Positions 7,940 to 19,534 of a stretch of 64,000 nt of DNA are shown here, in pieces. Every line of letters starts with the position of its first letter. Within the stretch, counting starts at the first letter, position 1. Both the position numbers and the translations under genes were made by a program. Source of the DNA: JAICMB01 sp963838885 (GTDB lineage Bacteria > Acidobacteriota > Terriglobia > Bryobacterales > Bryobacteraceae); assembly GCA_963838885.1 (NCBI GenBank), contig CAWITB010000065.1, positions 25,018-89,017 of the forward strand. The letters run 5' to 3'. Under the pieces are notes generated by a model. It did no database searches, was not told the DNA's origin, and was given only the letters and a program-made list of their open reading frames with translations.

Positions 7940-10015
7940 CTATTGTAGCAACTCGTCGAATTTTTCAACGTCGTGAGTGGGCAATTGGCAGGCGTAGTTT
8001 TCGCAGACATACGCGGTCGGGCGGCCGTCCAATTCTTTCATTTCGGCTATCGCGGGGATGAACCGTTCGAGTTGCGCGCGGGCCGCGTCATCAACGGCGG
8101 CGACGACCGTGCGCGGCTGAAAGCGGCTCCGCAGCGCGCGCAGGAAAGCGCTCATGAGATCGCTGCCGGGAGCGCCCGCCAGCACGACCTGCTTGTGCGC
8201 GGCGAGCGAGTAATCGAGCGCTACCAGCATTTGCGGAACGCCGATCGGCTGCGTGGCGATGCGCGGGGCGAGCGCGTTGAGCGTGCGGTCCGCGGCGGCG
8301 CGGAATTCCTCGCTGCCGGTCAGGACGGCGAGTCGCAGAAGGTTCATGAGAGCGATGGAGTTGCCGGACGGCTCGGCGCCGTCGTAATCGTCTTTCATGC
8401 GCAGCACGAGCGATGCGTCGCCCTCGGCGGTGGTGAAAAATCCGCCGCGCACGGGATCTTCGAAAAGCTCGCGCATCTTGCTCGTAACGGCGATCGCCAT
8501 CTCGATGCGGGCGGGTTCGAAATCCGTTTCGTACAGGTCGAGCAGACTCTGCGCAAAGAAAGCGTAATCGTCGAGAAAGCCGGGAATCGCGGCCTCGCCA
8601 TCGCGATAGCGCCGCAGCAGTGTGTGATCGGGCCGCCCCAGCATGTTCTTGGCGATGAATGCGGCAGCGCGCTCCGCCGCCGAGCGATAACGCTCTTCCT
8701 CAAGCGCCTGGGCTCCTTTGGCGAAGGCCGAAATCATGAGACTGTTCCAGGACGTGAGGATCTTCTCGTCGCGATCGGGGCGTGGGCGCTTATTGCGCTC
8801 GGCCAGAAGCTTTTGACGCGCCAGATCGAGTGAGGCGTCCGGCGCTTCCCGGGTGCGGGTTCGAAACAGGATGTTCTTATTCGGGAACTCGCCGTGAGGG
8901 TCGTTCTCGACGTTCCCGTTCTTGCGCACGCCATAACGCTGCGAGAAGACGTCCGCCTCGGGCTCCCCCAGAACCTCGCGAATCTCGTCGTAGGACCAGA
9001 CGTAGAACGCGCCCTCGCCCTTCACCTTCGGGTCCGCCGGATCGATGACGCTGTCGGCGTCTTCGGCGGAGAAAAAGCCGCCATCGGGGTGAGTCATGTC
9101 CCGGAGTACGTATTCGAAAATGCCGCGCGCCGTCGTGGCGAAGAACTCGTCGTGCGTGATCTGGTAGGCCTCGAGATACGAGGTCGCGAGCTGCGCCTGA
9201 TCGTACAGCATCTTTTCAAAGTGAGGTACCAGCCACATGGCATCGACGGAATAGCGATGGAACCCTCCGCCAAGCTGATCGTACATGCCGCCCGACGCCA
9301 TGGCGCGCAATGTCGCGAGCGTCATCTCCAGCGCCTCTTGGTCGCGCGTCGTGTAGTAATAACGCAATAAAAAGTTGAGAGCGGCCGGGCGCGGAAATTT
9401 GGGCGCTTCGCCAAAACCGCCGTGCGTGGTATCGAAGGTACGGCGAAAGTAGTAGAACGCGGAATCGAGCACGCCTTTGTCGAGGGAATGACGGGCGCCA
9501 TCTCCCGTACTCTCCTGCTGCTGCAATTGACGGATCACTTCGGCGCTGGTCTGATCGATCTTTGCGCGATCGCCGCGCCACGCCTGCGCCAAATATTCCA
9601 GAATTCGCTCGAATCCGGGACGGCCATAGCGGCTGTCGGGTGGAAAATAGGTACCGCCGAAGAAGGGCTTCAATTGCGGCGTGAGGAAAACCGACATGGG
9701 CCATCCGCCACTGCCCGTCGAGGCCTGCACGAACGCCATGTAAATGCGGTCGATATCGGGGCGCTCCTCGCGATCGACTTTAATGGGCACGAAATCGCGG
9801 TTCAACAGGTTGGCGATGGACTCGTTCTCGAACGACTCCCGCTCCATGACGTGGCACCAATGGCACGTCGAATAACCGATGGAGAGAAATATCGGCTTAT
9901 CTTCAGCCCGCGCCTTGTCGAAGGCTTCCTGGCCCCACGGATGCCAGTCAACGGGGTTGTGAGCGTGCTGCTGGAGATACGGACTCTTCTCATGAATGAG
10001 CCGGTTGGCGCGCAT
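7940..10015 (-). CDS. DUF255 thioredoxin-domain protein (YyaL/SSP411 type)
   Basis: The 691-residue protein starts NRLIHEKSPYLQQHAHNPVDW, the signature of the YyaL/spermatogenesis-associated protein 20 family. An N-terminal thioredoxin-like domain (about 1-160) holds the CHWCHVM motif, and the remainder resembles an alpha/alpha six-barrel as in glycoside-processing or N-acylglucosamine 2-epimerase-like enzymes. The family is predicted to be cytoplasmic; its reaction is not established. It is followed after 6 bases by tpx, which supports a thiol-redox link. Length is normal and no interruption is seen. Confidence 0.9.
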   Translation of the reverse strand: MRANRLIHEKSPYLQQHAHNPVDWHPWGQEAFDKARAEDKPIFLSIGYSTCHWCHVMERESFENESIANLLNRDFVPIKVDREERPDIDRIYMAFVQASTGSGGWPMSVFLTPQLKPFFGGTYFPPDSRYGRPGFERILEYLAQAWRGDRAKIDQTSAEVIRQLQQQESTGDGARHSLDKGVLDSAFYYFRRTFDTTHGGFGEAPKFPRPAALNFLLRYYYTTRDQEALEMTLATLRAMASGGMYDQLGGGFHRYSVDAMWLVPHFEKMLYDQAQLATSYLEAYQITHDEFFATTARGIFEYVLRDMTHPDGGFFSAEDADSVIDPADPKVKGEGAFYVWSYDEIREVLGEPEADVFSQRYGVRKNGNVENDPHGEFPNKNILFRTRTREAPDASLDLARQKLLAERNKRPRPDRDEKILTSWNSLMISAFAKGAQALEEERYRSAAERAAAFIAKNMLGRPDHTLLRRYRDGEAAIPGFLDDYAFFAQSLLDLYETDFEPARIEMAIAVTSKMRELFEDPVRGGFFTTAEGDASLVLRMKDDYDGAEPSGNSIALMNLLRLAVLTGSEEFRAAADRTLNALAPRIATQPIGVPQMLVALDYSLAAHKQVVLAGAPGSDLMSAFLRALRSRFQPRTVVAAVDDAARAQLERFIPAIAEMKELDGRPTAYVCENYACQLPTHDVEKFDELLQ

Positions 10016-10255
10016 AAAGATGAGATGCTAGCGCGCAGCCTCGTGCATCCGGATTTTCCATTGGCCATCAAACGGGCGCAATGTTCGGAGCAATGAGTCT
10101 ATGGCGTTGATCGCCCGCGGATTGCGCTAGCCGGCGGTGACAAAACAGGCTGCGATGCCTAAAATCGTCCAAGAAGAGCGAGTTGCATGGGGCGCTCCGT
10201 GACGTCATTTATCGTAACAACGGTGGATGGCACAGAATAGAAAAGGACCCCTCGC

Positions 10256-10699
10256 TTGCAAACTAATCGGATTCCTGGATTTTTGTTCATCGACCACGTG
10301 GCCGTCGCGGCGCCGCCGGGCGAGCTCGATTCGCAGGTTGCGGCGTACAAATCGATCGGCTTTCACGAAATTCATCGCGAGGATGTGCTCGGCTCCGACC
10401 AGGTCCGCGAAGTGTTGCTGCAAATCGGCGACGGCCCCAACCTTATTCAGCTCTTGGAGCCTCTCAGCGAGGCTTCGCCGGTTGCGAAACTGATCGAGCG
10501 CAACAACGGCCGCGGCGGCTTCGCGCATCTCGCCCTGCGGGTCGCGGATGTTCACGCCGCGTTCGACTATATGAAAGAGGAAGGGTTCAACATTATCGAC
10601 GAATCGCCGCGTCCCGGCTCTCGCGGAACAACCGTCTTTTTCGTACACCCGAAGTCGCTTGGATATTTGATCGAGGTGGTCCAGGAGGGCCGCTCATGA
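10256..10699 (+). CDS. mce: Methylmalonyl-CoA epimerase
   Basis: The protein is a vicinal-oxygen-chelate enzyme that interconverts (2R)- and (2S)-methylmalonyl-CoA. It begins FIDHVAVAAP and ends with SLGYLIEV, the two metal-binding half-motifs of the fold, with GGFAHLALRV carrying another ligand histidine. The start is TTG at 10256, with AAGGA about 8 bases before it. Its stop overlaps the ATG of the mutase small subunit by 4 bases, so it heads the mutase operon. The whole set handles propionyl-CoA or succinyl-CoA flux. Confidence 0.93.
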   Translation: MQTNRIPGFLFIDHVAVAAPPGELDSQVAAYKSIGFHEIHREDVLGSDQVREVLLQIGDGPNLIQLLEPLSEASPVAKLIERNNGRGGFAHLALRVADVHAAFDYMKEEGFNIIDESPRPGSRGTTVFFVHPKSLGYLIEVVQEGRS

Positions 10700-11636
10700 C
10701 GCCGCTCGACTGGGAAGCCGCGGTCGCGCGCGATCTCAACGGCCGCCCGGCGGAATCGTTGAATTGGACCACGGAGGATGGCATAACGGTAAAGCCGCTT
10801 TATGCTTCCGCTGACCTCGCCGGCATGGAACCGCGTGAACTGTATTCCTCGCGAAGCTGGAAGATCGGATGCGAAGTTTCGGACCTCGAATCGGCGCGCC
10901 ATGCCGTCTCGCGCGGGGCCATGGCGCTCTATGTCGAGCGCGGCGATATCGGAAGCTTTGAAGGCATTGAAGTCCTGCGCGCCGACTCGCCAAACCTGAT
11001 CCGCGCCGATGACGACACGGCCGCCGCGGAGCTGGCATCATTGCTGCGCAAGGCCGCGGCGCAACCCGCCGCAAGCGCCATCGAAGTTCCGATCGGCCTC
11101 GAATACTTCATCGAAATCGCGAAATTCCGCGCCGCTCGCCTGCTTTGGCCGCGCGTATCGCAGACGCCCTTGCGGATTTTGGCGCGAACTTCCAAGCACA
11201 ACCGGACAATCTACGATCCGTACGTCAACCTACTGCGCGGTACGACGGAGGCAATGTCGGCCATCATCGGTGGCTGCGACATTCTGGTTATCCGCCCCTT
11301 CGATGTAGCTTACGAACATCCCGGCGAGTTCAGCCGGCGGCTCTCGATCAATACGCAGCTCCTGCTGCGCGATGAGGCCTGCTTCCGCGAAATGCCCGAT
11401 CCCGCCGCAGGCTGCTATTACATCGAGTGGCTCACGGCTGCGCTCGCAAAAAAAGCCTGGGAATTATTCGAGACGGGACAACCCGCGCCAAGCGAACCAA
11501 GGCCCCGCGTCTTCGTCGGCGTTAACAAGTACGCCGACCCGAACGATCGAGCGCTACCCCGGCTCAAGATCGAGCCCGACGCCGGCCGCGCCGCGTGGCG
11601 CTACGAAAAAGAACGCCTCGACGCGGAGCGGCAGCC

Positions 11637-11640
<4 letters not shown>
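10696..11640 (+). CDS. mutA: Methylmalonyl-CoA mutase, small (non-catalytic) subunit
   Basis: At 314 residues this protein matches the N-terminal/barrel portion of the mutase fold (LDWEAAVARDL at the start, YVNLLRGTTEAMSAIIGGCD near 180, and a YYIEWLT segment near 240) but has no B12-binding domain, as expected of the small subunit that pairs with MutB. It is shorter than many MutA proteins, which usually reach about 600 residues because they keep a degenerate cobalamin domain. AGGAGG precedes the ATG; overlaps of 4 bases with both mce and mutB indicate translational coupling. Confidence 0.88.
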
Positions 11641-13637
<1,997 letters not shown>

Positions 13638-14642
13638 ATGCCACAGGCGACACCCGTTCCCGAGTTGGCCGAGCGCGTTCTTGCGGGAGATCGCGCCGCT
13701 CTCGCCCGCGCCATCACTTTAGTCGAAAGCTCGCGTCCCGCCGACGAAGACCGAGCCCGCGAATTAATGGAAACTTGTCTTCCGCACAGCGGCCAAGCGG
13801 TGCGCCTCGGCATAACGGGCGCTCCGGGCGTAGGCAAGAGCACTTTCGTCGAAGCGCTCGGCGCGTATATCATGCGAGAACGCGCCGAAAAGGTCGCGGT
13901 GCTCGCCATCGATCCCTCCAGTCCCGTAACAGGCGGCAGCATTCTCGGCGACAAAACGCGCATGCCGCGTCTCAGCGCCGGCGAGGGCGCCTTCGTGCGA
14001 CCGTCCCCCTCCGGCGCATACGCGGGCGGCGTGGCGGCAAAGACTCGCGAGGCCATCCTGCTATGCGAGGCGGCCGGATTTCAGAACGTCCTCGTGGAGA
14101 CCGTCGGCGCCGGTCAATCGGAAGTGGCGGTCGCATCCATGGTGGATTTTTTTCTGCTGCTGATGCTCGCGGGCGCGGGCGACGAGTTGCAGGGCATCAA
14201 GCGGGGCGTCCTCGAACTCGCCGATCTCGTCGCCTTCAACAAGGCCGATGGTGAGAATAAGATACGCTCCGAAGCCGCGCGCAAGCAACTGGAAGGCGCG
14301 CTGGCGCTATTCCCCGCGCAGGCGAACGGATGGAAACCGCCGGTCTTCGCGTGTTCGGCGCGAACCGGCGAGGGCATTCCCGAGATCTTTAGCGCCGTGC
14401 TCGACCACCGCTCTCGCGCGATCGCCTCGGGCGACTTCGAACGTAAACGCCGCGAGCAGGCGCGCGCCGCAATGTTTGCGGCCATCCGCGCGGCCCTTTC
14501 CGACGCTTTTTTCGCGAACCCCGCCGTTCGCGCCCAGTTGCCCGGCCTGGAGCGTGCGGTGTTGGAGGGTAGCCTCAGCTCCCACGCGGCGGCTCACCAG
14601 CTTCTGGCGCTGTGGAATGCCGGTTCGAATGGTCCGCCGTAG
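13638..14642 (+). CDS. meaB: MeaB/ArgK-type GTPase chaperone of methylmalonyl-CoA mutase
   Basis: MeaB is a G3E P-loop GTPase that gates loading and protects the B12 cofactor of the mutase. The P-loop GAPGVGKS is at 61-68, the base-recognition motif NKAD lies near 198, and GSILGDKTRM is the typical switch region. The ATG immediately follows the mutB stop, so the operon is mce-mutA-mutB-meaB. The length of 334 residues is normal. ArgK is the older name for the same family; the context supports the mutase role. Confidence 0.95.
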   Translation: MPQATPVPELAERVLAGDRAALARAITLVESSRPADEDRARELMETCLPHSGQAVRLGITGAPGVGKSTFVEALGAYIMRERAEKVAVLAIDPSSPVTGGSILGDKTRMPRLSAGEGAFVRPSPSGAYAGGVAAKTREAILLCEAAGFQNVLVETVGAGQSEVAVASMVDFFLLLMLAGAGDELQGIKRGVLELADLVAFNKADGENKIRSEAARKQLEGALALFPAQANGWKPPVFACSARTGEGIPEIFSAVLDHRSRAIASGDFERKRREQARAAMFAAIRAALSDAFFANPAVRAQLPGLERAVLEGSLSSHAAAHQLLALWNAGSNGPP

Positions 14643-15094
14643 AAATTTGCTCTACGGCCGGCTCGGTAAGAGAGCTATCATGCTGCGCCGCTATACAGCG
14701 ACCGCGCAGCGCAAGAACGGTCTGCAAAGCATCCGCCGGCAGCGCCTGAATAAGCCCCGAATTCGCGCGAATACTCGTCGGCCTTTCAAAGCCATCACTG
14801 TGCGGCCTGGTGAGGTCAAGCACAGATCGCCAGTCCGATCGCCGTCCAGCGATGGCGCGTGCAGCCGCCTGGACACACGGAACACATAAGCGGCATATCG
14901 CGGATCGATGCCACTAATGGTTCACCGTCCCGGGCGCCGCATCGCTCGCCGTCAACCCGGTCGCCCGAGTCACGCACGTCGATGCTGTCGGGATGGAAAC
15001 GTCTCGAAGCGGCGCGGCGTGCCTGCTCCATGAGCGACCCGGGACAATTAGCGAAGATCTTCTTGGCCCATCCCCGCGTGATAGACTTTCTCGC
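14643..15094 (+). other. Intergenic stretch with no supported gene
   Basis: About 450 bases separate the mutase operon from the S9 peptidase. Open frames here have no recognisable protein, no ribosome sites at sensible spacing and no RNA fold that I can defend. A longer in-frame start for the peptidase at 14993 would precede the signal peptide and is not used. Confidence 0.5.
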
Positions 15095-17167
15095 ATGGCC
15101 CGGCTCCTTCTCCGAATTTCCCTTGCCTTGGCGGCAGCGGCGGCGCTGCCGGCGCAGAATGGCGCGAAACGAAATATCAACCTCGACGATCTGGCGCGGC
15201 TGCGCGACGTGGCCAATCCGGAGGTTTCGCCGGACGGGAAATGGGTCCTCTACACTGTCGCGAGCGTCGACAAAGAAGGCGATAAGCGCAAGACCGACCT
15301 CTGGATGGTCAGTTGGGACGGCGCGCAAGACGTGCAGCTTACCTATGGCGCGGACGCGGCCGGGTCGCCGCGCTGGAGTCCCGATGGAAAATATATTTCC
15401 TTCACCTCCTCGCGGCCGGGCAAGGCGAAAGGCAGCCAGGTTTGGGTGCTCGACCGGCGCGGCGGCGAAGCGCGCCAGCTCACCGATGTCAAGGGAGAAC
15501 GAATTTCGGAGTACCAGTGGTCGCCGGATTCCAAGAAATTGCTGCTGTTAATGCGCGAGAGCGACGAACCGGAGGCCGAGAACGAGACGCCTCGCGCCGC
15601 ATCGCCGACCCCTCCTAAACCGCCCAAGCCGATCGTCATCGACCGCTATCACTTCAAGCAGGACGTGCAAGGCTACTTAAGCGGCGATAAGCGCGGGCAT
15701 ATTTATTTGTTCGATATCGATAGCCGCAAACTCGAGCCCATTACCAACGACAAGAGATACGACGAAACGCAGGCCGTGCTTTCGCCCGACGCCACAAAGA
15801 TCGCCTTCGTGAGCAATCACGACGAGGACCCCGACCGCACACAGAACAGCGAGGTCTTCGTCGTGGACGCGGCGCCCGGCGCCACGCCGCGGCGGCTCAC
15901 CAATCATCCCGGCCCGGACGGCGGAAGGCTGGCGTGGAGCCCCGACAGCAAATGGATCGCCTACGCCCAGGGCGACGATCCCAAATACAGCGCCTATCAA
16001 ATGATGCGGCTGGCGCTTGCGCCCGCCGATGGCGGGCAGCCTCGCGTCATCACCGCAAAATTCGATCGCGGAATTTCAGCGCCAATTTTCGGCAAGGACG
16101 GGCGGCATGTATTCGTGCTCGTCGCCGACGACCGCTCCGAGTATCCGGCCGAAGTATCGCTTGCAAACGGGTCCGTCGAGCGGCTCCTCGACCGGCCCAT
16201 GGCCGTGATGTCGGAATCGCGCGAAGGCGGCCACGCGGCCCTGCTCGGCTCGACGGACGAAGGCGGTACGGCGCTGTTCGCGCTTGAAGGATCGAAGCTG
16301 CGCAAGCTCACGGCCCACAACGATGCGCTGCTCGCCGAGTTGCAGCTCGGCGCGACCGAAGACATCAGCTTCAAGAGCAAGGATGGAACGGAAGTTCACG
16401 GGCTGATTACTAAACCGCCGTCGTTCGAAAGCGGCAAAAAGTATCCGCTGCTCCTGCGCATACACGGCGGCCCCAACGGGCAGGACCAGCACGCCTTCAA
16501 TTTCGAGCGGCAGCTATTTGCGGCGAACGGTTATGTGGTCTTAAACGTGAATTATCGCGGGAGTTCGGGGCGCGGATCGGAATATCAGAAAAGCATTTTC
16601 GCCGATTGGGGGAATAAGGAAGTTGCCGATCTGCTCGCCGGGGTGGATCACGTCCTTGCTATGGGGATCGTAGACCCAGAGCGGCTGGGCATCGGCGGTT
16701 GGAGCTATGGTGGCATTCTGACCGACTATACCATCGCCTCCGACACGCGCTTCAAGGCGGCCATCAGCGGAGCGGGGAGCGCCAATCAGGCCGCTATGTA
16801 CGGCATCGACCAGTACACGTTCCAATACGACAACGAGATCGGCCCTCCGTGGAAAAACCCGCAGGCCTGGATCAAGATCTCGTATCCCTTCTACCATGCC
16901 GATCGCATCCATACCCCCACGCTGTTCATGGGCGGAGACCGCGATTTCAATGTTCCAGTGGTCGGTGGGGAGCAGATGTATCAAGCCCTGCGGAGCATTG
17001 GCATCCCAACCCAGTTGGTCATTTATCCGGGCCAGTTCCACGGCTTCACGCGCCCCAGTTTCATACGTGATCGTTACGAGCGATACCTAGGGTGGTACGG
17101 AAAGTACCTTAAGCCCGAATCAGGTTCGGCGGCAGCAACGGCTGCTCTTAATGGGACGGTAATTTAA
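15095..17167 (+). CDS. Secreted S9-family prolyl oligopeptidase/acylaminoacyl peptidase
   Basis: The ATG at 15095 opens a Sec signal (MARLLLRISLALAAAAALPAQ). A seven-bladed propeller follows, built of WSPDGK-type repeats as in TolB/DPP domains, and then an alpha/beta-hydrolase domain with the nucleophile in GWSYGG, an acid in GDRDFNVP and the histidine in FHGFTRP. It should cleave short exported or periplasmic peptides, often after proline or at acylated N-termini. The mature length of about 670 residues fits S9C/S9B peptidases. It stands alone, with about 300 bases of non-coding sequence after it. Confidence 0.92.
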   Translation: MARLLLRISLALAAAAALPAQNGAKRNINLDDLARLRDVANPEVSPDGKWVLYTVASVDKEGDKRKTDLWMVSWDGAQDVQLTYGADAAGSPRWSPDGKYISFTSSRPGKAKGSQVWVLDRRGGEARQLTDVKGERISEYQWSPDSKKLLLLMRESDEPEAENETPRAASPTPPKPPKPIVIDRYHFKQDVQGYLSGDKRGHIYLFDIDSRKLEPITNDKRYDETQAVLSPDATKIAFVSNHDEDPDRTQNSEVFVVDAAPGATPRRLTNHPGPDGGRLAWSPDSKWIAYAQGDDPKYSAYQMMRLALAPADGGQPRVITAKFDRGISAPIFGKDGRHVFVLVADDRSEYPAEVSLANGSVERLLDRPMAVMSESREGGHAALLGSTDEGGTALFALEGSKLRKLTAHNDALLAELQLGATEDISFKSKDGTEVHGLITKPPSFESGKKYPLLLRIHGGPNGQDQHAFNFERQLFAANGYVVLNVNYRGSSGRGSEYQKSIFADWGNKEVADLLAGVDHVLAMGIVDPERLGIGGWSYGGILTDYTIASDTRFKAAISGAGSANQAAMYGIDQYTFQYDNEIGPPWKNPQAWIKISYPFYHADRIHTPTLFMGGDRDFNVPVVGGEQMYQALRSIGIPTQLVIYPGQFHGFTRPSFIRDRYERYLGWYGKYLKPESGSAAATAALNGTVI

Positions 17168-17474
17168 AACGGAATCGGCAGCAACGGGTTTTAGGACTCA
17201 AGGGACGGGTTGGGAGGGCTATTCTTTGGGTTCTACAGAAGTTTCAGGGTTATGGAGTTAACAGCAGAGGGGTTTGTCGGAGGATCAACCGCTGTCCCTT
17301 GAGTCTTCCCTGGTTTCATGCCGTCTTTTGGACAGCACCCACGCTGCCAAAGAACAAACTCCTGCGAATTCAGCAAACAAAAAGAGATATACCGTAGGGA
17401 TAATGAAAGTATTACCGAGGTGGAAAGGCTGCCCTGCAATTTTGGATAGCCATTCCCAAATAGTCAGGAGAAAA
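17168..17474 (+). other. AT-richer intergenic stretch with a long-range inverted repeat
   Basis: These 307 bases are visibly less GC-rich than the neighbours and hold no supported gene. The only structure seen is a perfect 12-base inverted repeat, listed separately. It lies between the S9 peptidase and the convergent GerW-type gene. Confidence 0.5.
17195..17305. repeat. 12-base inverted repeat, arms 87 bases apart
   Basis: GACTCAAGGGAC at 17195-17206 is matched by its exact reverse complement GTCCCTTGAGTC at 17294-17305. The spacing is too long for a terminator hairpin. It could be the ends of a small decayed mobile element or chance; no target-site duplication was recognised. Confidence 0.4.
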
Positions 17475-17834
17475 TTACCTCCGGCGACGACGGCCGAGCA
17501 TCAAGCCGAGGAAAACTCCAGCCGCAGCGGTAATGCCTAGCTTACGTTTATCGGTAAGCGAGACGAAGCGCGTGCCCGATTGTGATACCTCGAACACTCC
17601 CACTGGTAACACCAATATTCCCCCGCCGCCACCGCCGCCTTCGCCCGCCGGATGCAGCGATTCGGTGATTTTTTTCGTCGCCGTGCCGGAGCCGCCGCCA
17701 AACCCATAGCCGATGCGCGCCACGGGAATGATCGTCTTGCCTTCGGCCGCGATCGGCGCGCCATACACTTTGCCAACATCGGCGCTGGCATGCAGCCGCT
17801 CGGTCAGGCTGTGAATGAAGTCCTGGATTGCCAT
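17475..17834 (-). CDS. GerW/YtfJ-family spore-associated-type protein
   Basis: The 119-residue protein starts MAIQDFIHSLTERL at ATG 17834, preceded by GGAGG; an ATG-less six-residue extension is not used. The core carries VYGAPIAAEGKTIIPVARI and a glycine-rich GYGFGGGSG loop, then VLPVGVFEV, which matches the GerW (YtfJ) family. In Bacillus the family acts in spore germination; many non-sporulating bacteria also have it with unknown function. A C-terminal hydrophobic stretch followed by RRRRR suggests membrane anchoring. It converges with the S9 gene. Confidence 0.85.
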   Translation of the reverse strand: MAIQDFIHSLTERLHASADVGKVYGAPIAAEGKTIIPVARIGYGFGGGSGTATKKITESLHPAGEGGGGGGGILVLPVGVFEVSQSGTRFVSLTDKRKLGITAAAGVFLGLMLGRRRRR

Positions 17835-17915
17835 GGTGGTCCTCCGATCCAACGGTAGCGCATGGCGCCGCAGACGCGCGGCGCGCTAAGGCGGGACGCG
17901 CTAGACTAAGCCCTA

Positions 17916-19337
17916 ATGGCACTTCATCTCCGTTCCCGCTGCCGCGCCCTACTTGTCGCGGGCGCGTTGGCGCTTTCGGCGTACGCGGCGCAAAAGCAGA
18001 CTGCGCTCGACCGTTATGTCGCGGCTCCCGACCCCCATTACAAATGGGAAATCGCCAACACCATTCCCGGCGAGGGATACACCACATTTGTCGTCGATCT
18101 CACATCGCAACAGTATTTGACGGCGGCCGAGGTAGACCACCCCATATGGAAACATTGGCTGATCGTGGTGAAACCGGACGCCGTGAAGTCCGACATCGGC
18201 TTTCTATTTATTACCGGCGGACGCATCGGCGGGAAAGCTCCGGCAAATGCCGACCCCATGCTGGTTTCGACGGCGCTGGCGACCGGAACGGTGGCGAGCA
18301 TGCTCGAGGACGTGCCGAATGAGCCGGTGACCTTCGCCGGCGAAACGAAATTGCGGTCCGAGGACGCCATCATCGCCTACACCTGGGACAAATATCTGCG
18401 CACGGGCGATGAAAAATGGCCGCTGCGTCTGCCTATGACGAAAGCCGCCGTTCGCGCCATGGACACCGTGACGGCATTGTGCGCGGGCGCCCAAGGCGGA
18501 AACGTGAAGGTCGACCGCTTTATGGTGGCGGGCGGATCGAAGCGCGGCTGGACGACGTGGACCACGGCCGCGGTCGATAAAAGGGTGGTTGCGATTACGC
18601 CCCTGGTGATCGACTTACTGAATATCGAGAAGTCCTTCGAGCATCATTGGCGAGCTTATGGGTTCTGGGCCCCCGCCGTACACGATTATCAGGACATGGG
18701 CCTGATGGATTGGAGCGGCACGCCGCAATATCGCGATTTGATGAAAATGGTCGAGCCGTATTCTTACCGCGATCGGCTCACGATGCCGAAATACATCGTC
18801 AACGACTCCGGCGACCAATTTTTTCTGCCCGATTCCTCGCAGTTTTACTGGGACGATCTGAAAGGCGAGAAGCATCTGCGCTACATCCCGAATACGGACC
18901 ATTCGTTGAAGGGATCGGACGCGCGGGAGAGTATGCAGGCCTTCTACGAAATGATCGTGACGGACACCCCTCGGCCGAAGTATTCGTGGAAATTTGAGAA
19001 GGACGGCTCGATTCGCATGCAGACCACGACCAAGCCGACGGAAGTGAAGCTGTGGCAGGCCACGAATCCGAATGCACGCGATTTCCGTTTGGAGAAAATC
19101 GGCGCGGTATGGACCAGCGCCCCGCTCGCGGAGAAAGATAAGGGACTGTATGTGGCCAAGGTCGAGAAACCGCCGCAGGGCTGGGCGGCTTATTTCATCG
19201 AGATGACATATCCGGGGCTGGGCAAATATCCGATGAAGATCACCACCGGCGTGCGCGTCGTGCCCGATACGCTGCCGTTCGGTCCGCCGCCCAAACCCGC
19301 CCATATGCCCTCCCGGGGCGCTCCGAAGGCGGAATGA
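17916..19337 (+). CDS. Secreted PhoPQ-activated pathogenicity-related (PqaA-like) protein
   Basis: The product has a Sec signal (about 1-24) and the PqaA-family core: LDRYVAAPDPHYKWE near the N-terminus, GGSKRGWTTWTTA around 204 (a hydrolase-like nucleophile elbow), and a GDQFFLPDSS segment near 300, giving an alpha/beta-hydrolase-like fold. PqaA of Salmonella is induced by PhoPQ and linked to antimicrobial peptide resistance, but the reaction is unknown. It is probably periplasmic. The length of 473 residues is normal. The name is by family and does not imply pathogenicity here. Confidence 0.85.
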   Translation: MALHLRSRCRALLVAGALALSAYAAQKQTALDRYVAAPDPHYKWEIANTIPGEGYTTFVVDLTSQQYLTAAEVDHPIWKHWLIVVKPDAVKSDIGFLFITGGRIGGKAPANADPMLVSTALATGTVASMLEDVPNEPVTFAGETKLRSEDAIIAYTWDKYLRTGDEKWPLRLPMTKAAVRAMDTVTALCAGAQGGNVKVDRFMVAGGSKRGWTTWTTAAVDKRVVAITPLVIDLLNIEKSFEHHWRAYGFWAPAVHDYQDMGLMDWSGTPQYRDLMKMVEPYSYRDRLTMPKYIVNDSGDQFFLPDSSQFYWDDLKGEKHLRYIPNTDHSLKGSDARESMQAFYEMIVTDTPRPKYSWKFEKDGSIRMQTTTKPTEVKLWQATNPNARDFRLEKIGAVWTSAPLAEKDKGLYVAKVEKPPQGWAAYFIEMTYPGLGKYPMKITTGVRVVPDTLPFGPPPKPAHMPSRGAPKAE

Positions 19338-19364
19338 TCGGCGGCGAAGCGGACGGAAAAACCG

Positions 19365-19471
19365 TTCCCTTGCGGCCGCCGCTCGTTAGCGCGGGGACGC
19401 AACCTTGCGAGGCGCGGGTCGCGAATGCGCCGGAAGATCCGGGTCCCTCGCGGTCGCCGCTCGGTAGCGCG
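19365..19471. repeat. Two copies of a GC-rich intergenic repeat
   Basis: Positions 19365-19393 and 19443-19471 carry near-identical 29-base units (consensus TCCCT-GCGG-CGCCGCTCG-TAGCGCG), 78 bases apart. A related unit in reverse orientation lies at 57333-57370. The stretch lies in the 197-base gap between the PqaA-like gene and the symporter and looks like a dispersed intergenic repeat family. Confidence 0.55.
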
Positions 19472-19534
19472 CGGGCGTTTCCGAGCCGCGGGCGCGAGCA
19501 AGTGGCGCTTTCTGAGGCCCCGCTCAGCTAGCAA

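Noticed and set aside
10016..10255. Possible cobalamin riboswitch before the mutase operon
   Set aside because: No B12-box-like sequence or convincing stem set was recognised in the 240 bases.
14859..15551. Open frame overlapping the start of the S9 peptidase
   Set aside because: Low-complexity Arg/Ser-rich translation; the peptidase frame has the signal peptide and catalytic motifs.
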